From NCBI GenBank assembly GCA_019416285.1, contig DXXM01000004.1, positions 38,045 to 102,044 on the forward strand: a DNA stretch of 64,000 bases, in the 5' to 3' direction. The notes beneath the pieces are model-generated. The model saw nothing but the letters and a program-made list of their open reading frames with translations. It did no database searches and was not told where the DNA came from. Shown one piece after another: positions 48,979 to 57,716 of the stretch; the stretch's first letter is position 1, and each line of letters opens with the position of its first letter. Position numbers and translations under genes: made by a program. This DNA is from Bacteroidales bacterium. Its GTDB lineage: Bacteria > Bacteroidota > Bacteroidia > Bacteroidales > Muribaculaceae.

Positions 48979-51459
48979 TTATTTCCAATCTATTTTGAGG
49001 TTGCGGAGGAGGGTTGCGGAGGCGCCGACGGAGCCGGTATGCTGGATGGCTATAGAGGTGGCGTCGCTTGAGCTGACGGGGGCGGTGAGGGTGACGGTGG
49101 GTTTGATGGCGGGGTCGGTGGGAAAGACGGGGGTGGCGTCGGTGGAGGCTCTTGCCGTCAGAATGTTGTTGGTGATGTTTAGGGAGATGTTGCAGGGTGT
49201 GCGGAAGCAGCTTGTGGCAACCGGTTCGCTTATAGGACGCACGGTGCCGCGGTCGTAGCTTACGAGTGTGAAGGTCACAGCCTTGTCATAGTCGGGCGTG
49301 CGCTCTATGCGGAGTGCGTAGCCGGTGAGATTTACAGGGTCGAATTTCAGACAGATGTCCATGTACTGTCCCGTGGCGCTGCCGAATCCCTGGCCGGGGC
49401 CTTTGGAGGGCTCGGCGATGAGGCTGATACTCATGTCGCGGCACTTGTCGCGCACTGGAGTGTAGGAGAGACGGGCTCCGCGTGTGGCCTGCACGAGACC
49501 GAGTCCTGTGGCAGCGTCGGCGCCCTTGCCGTAATACCAGCTCTTATCCGAGGCCGGAGTCCAGTCATGCTGCTGAGTGTCGGCCGGTTTGTAGGTGTCG
49601 AAATGCCAGAAACCTTTACGACCCGGCTCGCCGCTGCGAATCGGAATCTCGGCGAAGGATGTGGAAAGTGTTTTCTCACTTTTTGAGCCCTTGAGGTTTT
49701 TGCCGTCGAGCCTGGCGAGTGATGCTTCACCCTGGCGGCTGTCGCGGTGTTTGGGGAATACGAGGGCCGAGAGATAATAGCCGATGTCGCCTGCCGTGAG
49801 GGGATAGACGGTGGCCTGCGAGCCGTTGCCGTGACGCACGGGGATGGAGTCGGTCAGTTCGGGAGTAGAGGAACGGTACCAGACAATGCGGCAGTCATCG
49901 ATGTCGCCCGGCGAGAGCGTGTAGTTTAGGCGGAGTGCGGATTTTTCGACAGTAATCGACGGTGCAGCAGTGAAATGCGGAGTGTCTTTAAGGAAGGGTG
50001 CCACAGTGACGGCAGTTGCACCTGTCAATCCGTCGGTGGTGGTGGCAGTAATTATGCACTCTATTTCGCGGGGGAAGAGATTGGCGCTTGTGGCGGTGGC
50101 TTTGCCGCCTGATGCTACGAGTTTAAGCGCCGTCGGAGCTTGCCAGCGCACCTGATTGATGGCGGCCGGGGCCTCATAATTGCCCCACAGACGCAGCGAT
50201 GGTGTGAGTTCCGTGTGGTCGTCCTGCGGCGCAAGGCTTTTGGCCGAAGGGGTGACCTGAAGCGCTACCGGAAGAGAGGTGAGGCGGGTTGAAAGCTGCT
50301 TTTCGGCTTCGTGGACTGCGGGGAGCATGCCGAGAGGGTCCCATGAGTCATCTCCTGCGAGGAGGTTGGGCGTGTTGTAGACAGTAGAGCCGTCGGGAAG
50401 AGTGATTTTATAGGCTTTCAGCAGCGGGGATTTGCTTATGTCCGTGCTCAGTTCCGGGCGCGAGGCATCGACCGAGACGGGAGTGCCGTTAAGGGTGACG
50501 TTGCTCTGATAGCAGCGCACGGGTGAGGCGTCGCGCGTCCACTGCAGAGTTATGTCGTGGCCTGCGGTGAAACGGGTGTCTATGAGCGTGACCATGCCGG
50601 GAGCTTTGGTGAGATACTGTGTACCGTTGACGAGAGAGTGTATGTCGCAGTTGAGGAAAACGGCTCCGGTAGAGGCGGTGGAGTAGAAGGGTTTGCCGCT
50701 GTAGAATGTGAAGCGGCAGTCGAGATAGACGGCGGAGCCTGTCAGGGCATCATCCGTACACTCGAAATAGCAGTCCTTGTAGAGTGAGCGACGAGCGCCG
50801 ATGAGTGGACAGAGGTTCAGACGGCTTATGAAACGGCAATTGCGCGAGAAGAGCCGGTCAGTTCCCTCGCAAATTCCCAACTGCGCCTGCACGATGGCTT
50901 CGCGGCGCTTCTGTCGGTTGAGCGAGGAATTGAGCGGATAGTCGAGGTCGACATTGCAGTAATTGCCGAAAGTCATGTTTTCGGTAGTGAGACTCTTGCC
51001 GAAGAAATGGAGCATGGTGAAGTTGCCGAGAGCTCCTTGGGTCTGTCCGCGATTGACGGCGAACACCACGTCGGCAGGATTGTCGGAAAGACCGATGATG
51101 CTGAGAGTATCGGCCTTGATTTCGGTTGCGTATGGAATATTGCCGCTGTTGGCGGGATTGCGGCGGATTTCAGGGTCGTCGGGATTGTCGAGCCAGTAGA
51201 CCGACGGGGCTACGAGAAGCGTGACGCCGCGGCCTGAAGGAGCGCTGTTGACGGCCTTTATCGCCTCAAGTGCGTCGGTGAATGAATACGGGGAGGATTT
51301 TTTGTCAGCCGACAGGAGTATGGTCGACGGGCCGAGGGTGTAGTTTCTGCCGTCGAAACTGACGGCATTTCCGTCCGGGCTGACGGTGAAATCGGCGGCA
51401 TTGAGGGACAGCGATGCCGACAGAAGTATGGATGCTGTGATGAGGACCGGTTTAATCAT
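48979..51459 (-). CDS. Secreted beta-helix protein, pectinesterase-like
   Basis: An 826-residue secreted protein with a signal peptide (about 1-21). Residues about 50-330 contain a right-handed beta-helix pattern (YKDCYFECTDDAL, YLDCRF, FLNCDI) resembling pectinesterase or pectate-lyase folds. The C-terminal half has beta-sandwich repeats of unknown type. Pectinesterase catalytic motifs are not clearly complete, so substrate and activity are uncertain. It is a plausible glycan-degrading or surface protein. The start at 51459 (MIKPVLITA) is preferred over 51543. Confidence 0.75.
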   Translation of the reverse strand: MIKPVLITASILLSASLSLNAADFTVSPDGNAVSFDGRNYTLGPSTILLSADKKSSPYSFTDALEAIKAVNSAPSGRGVTLLVAPSVYWLDNPDDPEIRRNPANSGNIPYATEIKADTLSIIGLSDNPADVVFAVNRGQTQGALGNFTMLHFFGKSLTTENMTFGNYCNVDLDYPLNSSLNRQKRREAIVQAQLGICEGTDRLFSRNCRFISRLNLCPLIGARRSLYKDCYFECTDDALTGSAVYLDCRFTFYSGKPFYSTASTGAVFLNCDIHSLVNGTQYLTKAPGMVTLIDTRFTAGHDITLQWTRDASPVRCYQSNVTLNGTPVSVDASRPELSTDISKSPLLKAYKITLPDGSTVYNTPNLLAGDDSWDPLGMLPAVHEAEKQLSTRLTSLPVALQVTPSAKSLAPQDDHTELTPSLRLWGNYEAPAAINQVRWQAPTALKLVASGGKATATSANLFPREIECIITATTTDGLTGATAVTVAPFLKDTPHFTAAPSITVEKSALRLNYTLSPGDIDDCRIVWYRSSTPELTDSIPVRHGNGSQATVYPLTAGDIGYYLSALVFPKHRDSRQGEASLARLDGKNLKGSKSEKTLSTSFAEIPIRSGEPGRKGFWHFDTYKPADTQQHDWTPASDKSWYYGKGADAATGLGLVQATRGARLSYTPVRDKCRDMSISLIAEPSKGPGQGFGSATGQYMDICLKFDPVNLTGYALRIERTPDYDKAVTFTLVSYDRGTVRPISEPVATSCFRTPCNISLNITNNILTARASTDATPVFPTDPAIKPTVTLTAPVSSSDATSIAIQHTGSVGASATLLRNLKIDWK

Positions 51460-51511
51460 GGTGACAGGTATGGATAATAGAAACAGGTATAGATGGATGG
51501 GGGATACGCAA

Positions 51512-51537
51512 CAGGGACGCTTTTCAAAGCGCCCCTG
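51512..51537 (-). terminator. Hairpin between the dehydrogenase and beta-helix genes
   Basis: CAGGGACGCTTT (51512-51523) pairs with AAAGCGCCCCTG (51526-51537) with one mismatch. No T tract was seen, so the role is uncertain. Confidence 0.4.
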
Positions 51538-51566
51538 CCGCATATCGGGAAGTCAGTTTTTTCTTC

Positions 51567-52763
51567 TTACACTTCGAGGTTGAGGTTGAACTCCTCGTTC
51601 CAGGGCAGCCCGTCCTTGGCGAGTTCGGCGAGGAATGGATCGGGATCAAACTCCTCGACGTTGTTCACGCCCGGTTTAACCCACTTGCCGGTGAGGAACA
51701 TCATGGCGCCGACCATAGCGGGAACACCGGTGGTGTAGCTGACAGCCTGCATGCCGGTTTCCTTGTAGGCGGCTTCGTGTGAGCAGTTGTTCCATATATA
51801 ATAGGTGAGATGCTTGCCCTCTTTGTCGAGGCCTTCGATGCGGCAGCCGATTGAAGTCTCGCCATGGTAGTTCTCGCCGAGGTCCTGAGGATTGGGGAGG
51901 ACAGCCTTGAGGAACTGGAGGGGCACAATCTTCTGACCGTTGAAGTCTACCTCGTCAATGCGGGCCATGCCGATGTTCTGAATCACGCGGAGGTGTGTGA
52001 GATATTCCTGACCGAAGGTCATCCAGAAGCGGGCGCGCTTGATGGAAGGATAGTTCTTCACGAGCGATTCAAGCTCCTCGTGATAGAGCAGGTAGCTCTC
52101 ACGCTCACCGATGTTGGGATAGGTGAGGGTCTTGTGGATTTCGAGGGGTCCGGTTGTCACCCATTTGCCGTCCTGATAGTAGCGGCCGTTCTGAGTGATT
52201 TCGCGGATGTTGATTTCGGGGTTGAAGTTTGTGGCGAAAGCCTTGCCGTGGTCACCTCCGTTGCAGTCCACGATGTCGAGATACTGCATGTCGGAGAAAT
52301 AATGCTTGGCGGCATAGGCGGTGAACACGCCTGACACACCCGGGTCGAAGCCGCAGCCGAGGATTGCGGTCAGGCCGGCTTCCTCGAAGCGCTGCTTGTA
52401 GGCCCACTGCCATGAGTATTCGAAATGGGCCACGTCCTTGGGCTCATAGTTGGCTGTGTCAAGGTAGTTGACTCCGCAGATGAGGCAGGCGTCCATGATG
52501 GTGAGGTCCTGATAGGGGAGTGCCACGTTGATTACGAGTTCGGGTTTGTGGCGATTGAAGAGCTCCACAAGCTGGGGCACGCTATCGGCGTCGACAACGT
52601 CGGAACTTACGTTGGGTTTGCCGATGGCCTCAACGATGGCGTCGCATTTGCTGCGGGTGCGGGAGGCAATAACTATCTCGGTGAATACTTCGGGGTGCTG
52701 GGCACACTTGTGAGCTACAACGGTACCAACACCGCCGGCTCCGATGATTAAGACTTTTGCCAT
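51567..52763 (-). CDS. Carboxynorspermidine dehydrogenase (saccharopine dehydrogenase family)
   Basis: A 398-residue NAD(P)-dependent enzyme. The N-terminal Rossmann motif GAGGVGTVVAHKCAQ and the YLDTANYEPKDVAHF and GCGFDPGVSGVF segments match carboxynorspermidine synthase, which joins a diamine with aspartate semialdehyde to form carboxy-polyamines for norspermidine or spermidine synthesis. It is well represented in Bacteroides. The decarboxylase partner is not in this window. It is separated from the Bax-inhibitor gene by a hairpin at 52813-52860. Confidence 0.88.
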   Translation of the reverse strand: MAKVLIIGAGGVGTVVAHKCAQHPEVFTEIVIASRTRSKCDAIVEAIGKPNVSSDVVDADSVPQLVELFNRHKPELVINVALPYQDLTIMDACLICGVNYLDTANYEPKDVAHFEYSWQWAYKQRFEEAGLTAILGCGFDPGVSGVFTAYAAKHYFSDMQYLDIVDCNGGDHGKAFATNFNPEINIREITQNGRYYQDGKWVTTGPLEIHKTLTYPNIGERESYLLYHEELESLVKNYPSIKRARFWMTFGQEYLTHLRVIQNIGMARIDEVDFNGQKIVPLQFLKAVLPNPQDLGENYHGETSIGCRIEGLDKEGKHLTYYIWNNCSHEAAYKETGMQAVSYTTGVPAMVGAMMFLTGKWVKPGVNNVEEFDPDPFLAELAKDGLPWNEEFNLNLEV

Positions 52764-52868
52764 TTTATTCTTGTAAGATTTAGAAATATTTTAATTCTGT
52801 AATTCTGACTGACGTGCGGACCCTGGAAGAACCAGTTGGGCAATCCGGGCGCTCCGCACGCCTTGGTA

Positions 52869-53612
52869 TCAGTCGCGCTGGCTGCCGAAGAAGCGGAGGA
52901 GATAGAGGAAGAGGTTGATGAAGTCAAGATAGAGCGAAAGCGCGCCGATGGTGGCGAGGTGTCCGGCGTAGGACGCGGGAGTCACGAGTGCCATCTGCTT
53001 GATTTTCTGAGTATCCCAGGCGGTAAGACCTACGAAGATGAGGACACCGGCGATGGAGATAATCCAGTCAAGCTGCGAGCTCTTTGTGAAGATGTTGACC
53101 ACGGAGGCGATGATGAGGCCTATGAGGGCGTAGAAAAGGAAGTTGCCCCACTTGGTAAGGTCCTGGGTGGTGAAGTAACCGTAGACGCTCATAGCTCCGA
53201 ATGTGCCTGCGCAGATGAAGAATGTCTTGGCAATCGAGGTCGCCGTGTAGACAAGGAATATCGGCGCAAGTGCCATACCGTTGACTGCCGCGAAAGCGTA
53301 GAAAAGGAGTGTGGCCGTAGCTGAGGCCATGCGGGTGATGCGTGCGGAAATCGTGAACACGAGAATGAGCTCTGCGATGAAGAGACCCCAGTAGAACCAG
53401 CTGTTGGTGGCCATGAAGGTCATGTAGCCGGTGGAATTTGCGCAGAAGAGCGAGATGAAGGCTGTCACAAGAAGTCCGAGGAACATCTTGAAGTAGACGC
53501 GCTTCATCACCGAAGTGGTGGTCTGTACGGCCTGCGACTGCGAGGCGTGGTAACCGTTGTAGTTGTCGCCTCCGCCATAGTAGGGAGGAGGTGTCTGCTG
53601 ATTGTAACTCAT
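52869..53612 (-). CDS. Bax inhibitor-1/YccA family membrane protein
   Basis: A 247-residue protein with seven hydrophobic segments. The N-terminus is hydrophilic and Gln/Tyr-rich (SYNQQTPPPYYGG), then MKRVYFKMFLGLLV starts the membrane core. The conserved GLTAWDTQKIKQMA near the end marks the BI-1/YccA family. Members are thought to act as pH-dependent Ca2+ leak channels or FtsH partners; ftsH is in this window but is not adjacent. The downstream gap contains a structured hairpin. Confidence 0.88.
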   Translation of the reverse strand: MSYNQQTPPPYYGGGDNYNGYHASQSQAVQTTTSVMKRVYFKMFLGLLVTAFISLFCANSTGYMTFMATNSWFYWGLFIAELILVFTISARITRMASATATLLFYAFAAVNGMALAPIFLVYTATSIAKTFFICAGTFGAMSVYGYFTTQDLTKWGNFLFYALIGLIIASVVNIFTKSSQLDWIISIAGVLIFVGLTAWDTQKIKQMALVTPASYAGHLATIGALSLYLDFINLFLYLLRFFGSQRD

Positions 53613-53660
53613 ATTGATAATGTGTTTTTGTTTGTTTCTGTTGATGTTATATAGGGACTG

Positions 53661-55448
53661 TTACATTCTTTCGGGAACCTCGATGCCGAGAAGAGCCATA
53701 CCGGTCTTGACTACTCGGGCGGTCTGGCGGCTGAGTTCGAGACGCAGCGAGCGGACTGCCTCGTCGCTTTCCTTGAGGATGGAGCAGTCGTGGTAGAACT
53801 GGTTGTAGCATTTCACGAGGTCATAGATATAGTTTGCTATGAGCGCGGGGCTATAGCTCTGACCGGCTGCCTGAACGGTGGCGGGGAAGTCGGCGAGGGC
53901 CTGGATGAGAGTGATTTCGCGCTCGCCGGGAGTGACATCGGCAAAATTGCCAATCTTCATGCCTTCTTCCTCAGCCTTGCGGAGCACTGAGCAGATGCGG
54001 GCGTAGGTGTACTGGATGAAGGGGCCGGTATTGCCGTTGAAGTCTATGGATTCCTTCGGGTTGAAGGTGATGTTTTTGCGCGGATCGACTTTAAGGAGGA
54101 AATATTTCAGCGCGCCGAGGCCTACCATCTCAGAGATGCGCGCCACTTCCTCGTCGGTGAGTCCGTCGAGCTTGCCGAGTTCGGCAGACACGGTTTTAGC
54201 GGTGGCCACCATGTCGTCCATGAGGTCGTCGGCATCGACCACAGTGCCTTCGCGCGATTTCATCTTACCTTCGGGGAGCTCGACCATACCGTAGGAGAAG
54301 TGGACAAGGTCTTTACCCCACTTGAATCCGAGGCGGTCAAGAAGGATGGAAAGCACCTGGAAGTGATAGTTCTGCTCGTTGCCGACCACATAAATCATCT
54401 TGTCGATGGGGAAATCCTGGAAGCGGAGTTTGGCTGTGCCGATGTCCTGAGTCATATAGACCGAAGTTCCGTCGCTGCGGAGGAGGAGCTTGTGGTCAAG
54501 TCCCTCGCCGGTGAGGTCGGCCCATACGGAGCCATCCTCCTTGCGGTACATCTTACCTGCCTCAAGGCCTTCGAGCACCTTGCTCTTGCCTTCGAGATAT
54601 GTCTCGCTCTCGTAGTAAATCTTGTCGAAGTCAACTCCCATACGCTTGTATGTCTCATCGAAACCGGCATAGACCCAAGAGTTCATTCTCTCCCAGAGAG
54701 CGCGGATTTCAGGGTCTTTCTGTTCCCATTTCACAAGCATGGCGCGGGCCTCTTTCATGAGAGGTGACGCGGCCTCGGCTTCTTCCTTGGTCATGCCCTG
54801 CTCTTCGAGCGCCTTGACCTCGGCTTTGTAGTGCTTGTCGAAAAGGACGTAGAAATCGCCGATGAGGTGGTCGCCCTTCTTGCCGGATGATTCTGGGGTG
54901 ACGCCCTCGCCCCACTTCTGCCATGCAAGCATCGATTTGCAGATGTGGATGCCGCGGTCGTTGACGATATTGGTCTTGACGACGCGGTTGCCGCAGGCCT
55001 TGAGGATTTCAGAGAGGCTGAAACCGAGGAGGTTGTTGCGGATATGGCCGAGGTGAAGGGGCTTGTTGGTGTTGGGCGAGGAATATTCGACCATCACGAG
55101 CGGTGAGTTTTCGTCGGCGGCTTTCAGACCGTAGTCCGGGGTGTCGGCTATGTGTGTGAGCACAGAGTTCCAGAATTTGGGAGCCACTGTGATGTTGAGG
55201 AAGCCTTTGACCACATTGAATTTCTCCACGGCCTCTTCATTGGCTTCGAGCCATGAGCCGATTTCCTGACCTACTGCGTCGGGAGCCTTGCGAGCTGCCT
55301 TTACCCAAGGGAATACGACTACTGTCAGATTTCCCTCGAATTCCTTGCGGGTTGCCTGGGGTACAATGCTTTCAGCGGGGGTGTCGATGCCGTAAAGCTC
55401 TTTCACTGCCTTCGAGACGGCCTGTGCGATAATGCTATCAATAGACAT
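53661..55448 (-). CDS. argS: Arginyl-tRNA synthetase
   Basis: A 595-residue class I synthetase that charges tRNA-Arg. The HIGH motif is HLGHIRNNL (about 130), the KMSKS counterpart is GKMKSREGT, and the C-terminal DALR anticodon-binding domain follows, with YTYARICSVLRKAEEEG. The length is normal. It is transcribed leftward from a promoter at 55578-55609, leaving a leader of about 125 bases. Confidence 0.95.
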   Translation of the reverse strand: MSIDSIIAQAVSKAVKELYGIDTPAESIVPQATRKEFEGNLTVVVFPWVKAARKAPDAVGQEIGSWLEANEEAVEKFNVVKGFLNITVAPKFWNSVLTHIADTPDYGLKAADENSPLVMVEYSSPNTNKPLHLGHIRNNLLGFSLSEILKACGNRVVKTNIVNDRGIHICKSMLAWQKWGEGVTPESSGKKGDHLIGDFYVLFDKHYKAEVKALEEQGMTKEEAEAASPLMKEARAMLVKWEQKDPEIRALWERMNSWVYAGFDETYKRMGVDFDKIYYESETYLEGKSKVLEGLEAGKMYRKEDGSVWADLTGEGLDHKLLLRSDGTSVYMTQDIGTAKLRFQDFPIDKMIYVVGNEQNYHFQVLSILLDRLGFKWGKDLVHFSYGMVELPEGKMKSREGTVVDADDLMDDMVATAKTVSAELGKLDGLTDEEVARISEMVGLGALKYFLLKVDPRKNITFNPKESIDFNGNTGPFIQYTYARICSVLRKAEEEGMKIGNFADVTPGEREITLIQALADFPATVQAAGQSYSPALIANYIYDLVKCYNQFYHDCSILKESDEAVRSLRLELSRQTARVVKTGMALLGIEVPERM

Positions 55449-55577
55449 TTTTATTGATTCAAATCTTTTATTTGTAAATAAAACAATACCTGATGATTAT
55501 CATGAAAAGGAGGATGCCGGCTGAGCAATAGAATCCGAGTGGTGCGATTGCGCAAAATGCACTTCCTCTTCAAGTTA

Positions 55578-55609
55578 CAAAGTTACAATAAAAATGTGAA
55601 TTTCCGAAA
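55578..55609 (-). promoter_or_regulatory. argS promoter
   Basis: On the minus strand TTTC (55609-55606), 20 bases and TAACTTTG (55585-55578); the -33 matches three of four positions. Confidence 0.5.
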
Positions 55610-55615
55610 TAAATG

Positions 55616-56920
55616 CTATCCTTTGTCCCACATAGAGCCACGCTTAGGGTATTTTGAACCAAAGAGCAGCAGCCGGAGGGCGGTGTTGTAGCTGAAATAG
55701 GCCCATATCCAGCTGATGAGCACGCTTGTCTTGCTGCGCATGCCCAAAAGCGAGATCAGATGGATGAACATCCACGCGAGCCATGCCACGAAGCCGTCGA
55801 GATGCAGCTTGTGGAGGTCGGCCACGGCACGGTTGCGTCCGATGGTGGCCATAGAGCCCTTGTCGACATAGCTGAAAGGTTTGTCCCAGCGGTCGTCATT
55901 GAGATTTTCCGCGAGGAAACGACCCTGCTGGATGGCTACCTGCGCGAGCTGCGGGAGCCCTTTGGGATATTTTTCGGTCGGCAGGAGGTTGATGTCGCCT
56001 ATGGCGTAGACGTCTGTGAGGCCTTCGACACGGCAGAAAGCGTCGGTTTGATAGCGGCCCCCGCGTCCGGCGGCGAAAGTTGCCTGTCCGTTGGAAGTCT
56101 TTCCGGTGAAACTGAGCGGCACGCCGGTCACGCCTGCTGTCCAGATGACCATCTCGCTGTAGAGTTTCGAGCCGTCGTCGAGGGTGATTTCGTTGTTTTC
56201 GTATGCTTTCATGAGCCGTCCGAGTCTCACCGTGACCATGAGCTGGCCAAGAGCGCGCAGAGCCGTGGCTGACGATTCCGGGCTCATGGTGCCGAGCAGT
56301 CTGTCGGTCCCTTCCACAATGGTTATGCTCAGGTCGTCGATTGGGATTTCCGGATAGTCACGCTTGAGGATATAGCGTTTCAGTTCGCCGATGGCACCTG
56401 CAATCTCGACTCCGGCCGGTCCTCCGCCGATGACGACGAAACTCAGCATGCGGCGGCGCTTCTCCTCGTCGGGCTCAATGGCGGCTCGCTCGCAGCGGAA
56501 AAGGATTTCATTGCGGATGCGGATGGCCTCGTCGGTGGATTTTAATGTATAGACCTCGTCGATGAGTTTCGGGTTGCCGAAGAAATTGTTGGTGGTCCCG
56601 ATGGCAATCACCAGTTTGTTGTAGGGGATTGTTTCATAGTCCGTCGTGACGCACTTGCGCTCTATATCGATGCTTTTTACCTCGCCGGTGTGGAAACGCA
56701 CTCCGCGCGCCTTACGCTTCTGAAACTCTCTGCGGAAGGGGAAACAGATGCTTGTCGGGTCGAGCTCGGACGAAGCGACCTGATAAAATAGAGGTGGAAA
56801 GGTGTGATAGTTGTGACGGTCGACGAGTATGATGTCGAATTTCTCTTTGTCAAGTTTCTTGACAAGATTAAGCCCGGCGAAACCTCCGCCGAGCACTACG
56901 ATTCGTGGTTTAGCAGTCAT
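55616..56920 (-). CDS. ndh: Type II NADH dehydrogenase (NAD(P)/FAD-dependent oxidoreductase)
   Basis: A 434-residue single-subunit NADH:quinone oxidoreductase. Two dinucleotide folds are visible: FAD-binding VVLGGGFAGLNLV at about 7-19 and NADH-binding FVVIGGGPAGVEIAGA at about 170. A C-terminal hydrophobic helix (FVAWLAWMFIHLISLLG) fits membrane attachment. It passes electrons to quinone without pumping protons. The ATG at 56920 is preferred over 56953. Confidence 0.85.
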   Translation of the reverse strand: MTAKPRIVVLGGGFAGLNLVKKLDKEKFDIILVDRHNYHTFPPLFYQVASSELDPTSICFPFRREFQKRKARGVRFHTGEVKSIDIERKCVTTDYETIPYNKLVIAIGTTNNFFGNPKLIDEVYTLKSTDEAIRIRNEILFRCERAAIEPDEEKRRRMLSFVVIGGGPAGVEIAGAIGELKRYILKRDYPEIPIDDLSITIVEGTDRLLGTMSPESSATALRALGQLMVTVRLGRLMKAYENNEITLDDGSKLYSEMVIWTAGVTGVPLSFTGKTSNGQATFAAGRGGRYQTDAFCRVEGLTDVYAIGDINLLPTEKYPKGLPQLAQVAIQQGRFLAENLNDDRWDKPFSYVDKGSMATIGRNRAVADLHKLHLDGFVAWLAWMFIHLISLLGMRSKTSVLISWIWAYFSYNTALRLLLFGSKYPKRGSMWDKG

Positions 56921-57004
56921 GATGGCGGGAAGATAATATTGACTTTTTACCACATTATAACGTTTTCCCGCCGCTGATGGTTTGTAGGGGTGGAATCCAG
57001 GCCG

Positions 57005-57664
57005 CTATACGATAGTCCTGCTCTCGCAGGTTAGGACGCGGCCGGGGTACTGCTCGACGAGCGCGAGATTGTGGGTGGCCATGATGACGGCTGTGCCCTG
57101 ACGTGAGATTTCATGCAGGCGGCTGACTATAGCCTCGCCCGTAGCCGGGTCGAGATTGCCCGTGGGCTCGTCGGCCAAAAGTATGCGCGGACGGTTGAGA
57201 AGCGCGCGGGCTATTACTATGCGCTGCTGCTCGCCTCCTGAAAGCTCGTGGGGGTTCTTATAGCTCTTGTTGAGCATACCCACTTCCTTCAGCACCTCCT
57301 CGATGCGCTTTTCAATCTCCTCTTTGTCCCTCCAGCCTGTAGCTTCGAGGACAAAGCGAAGATTGGCGTAGGCGCTTCGGTCGGTCAGCAACTGGAAATC
57401 CTGGAAAACTATTCCTATCTCACGCCGGAGATAGGGGATATCTTTCCGGCGGATGTTGTTGAGGTCATAATCGAGCACGCGGGCCTCGCCGGAGGCGATG
57501 GGGATGTCGGCATAGATGGATTTCAGCAGACTGGACTTGCCGCTGCCCACCTTGCCGATGAGATATACGAACTCACCTTCGCTGACCGACAGGTTGACAT
57601 GCTTCAGCGCTATGAGGTCCTGACGGTGGAGTTCCACGTCCTTGTATTCAATGACCTTTCCCAT
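57005..57664 (-). CDS. ftsE: FtsE-type ABC ATPase
   Basis: A 219-residue ATP-binding protein, with Walker A GKVGSGKSS, the LSGGEQQR signature and Walker B ILLADEPTGNLD. It fits the short cytoplasmic FtsE, which with FtsX regulates cell-wall hydrolysis at division. No ftsX is adjacent, as elsewhere in Bacteroidetes. It lies 51 bases before ndh's neighbour recQ on the same strand. Confidence 0.88.
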   Translation of the reverse strand: MGKVIEYKDVELHRQDLIALKHVNLSVSEGEFVYLIGKVGSGKSSLLKSIYADIPIASGEARVLDYDLNNIRRKDIPYLRREIGIVFQDFQLLTDRSAYANLRFVLEATGWRDKEEIEKRIEEVLKEVGMLNKSYKNPHELSGGEQQRIVIARALLNRPRILLADEPTGNLDPATGEAIVSRLHEISRQGTAVIMATHNLALVEQYPGRVLTCESRTIV

Positions 57665-57716
57665 CCCGGATTTCAGTTGATGTATATGTGTGTGAATCTA
57701 ATCGATTAAAAATGTA

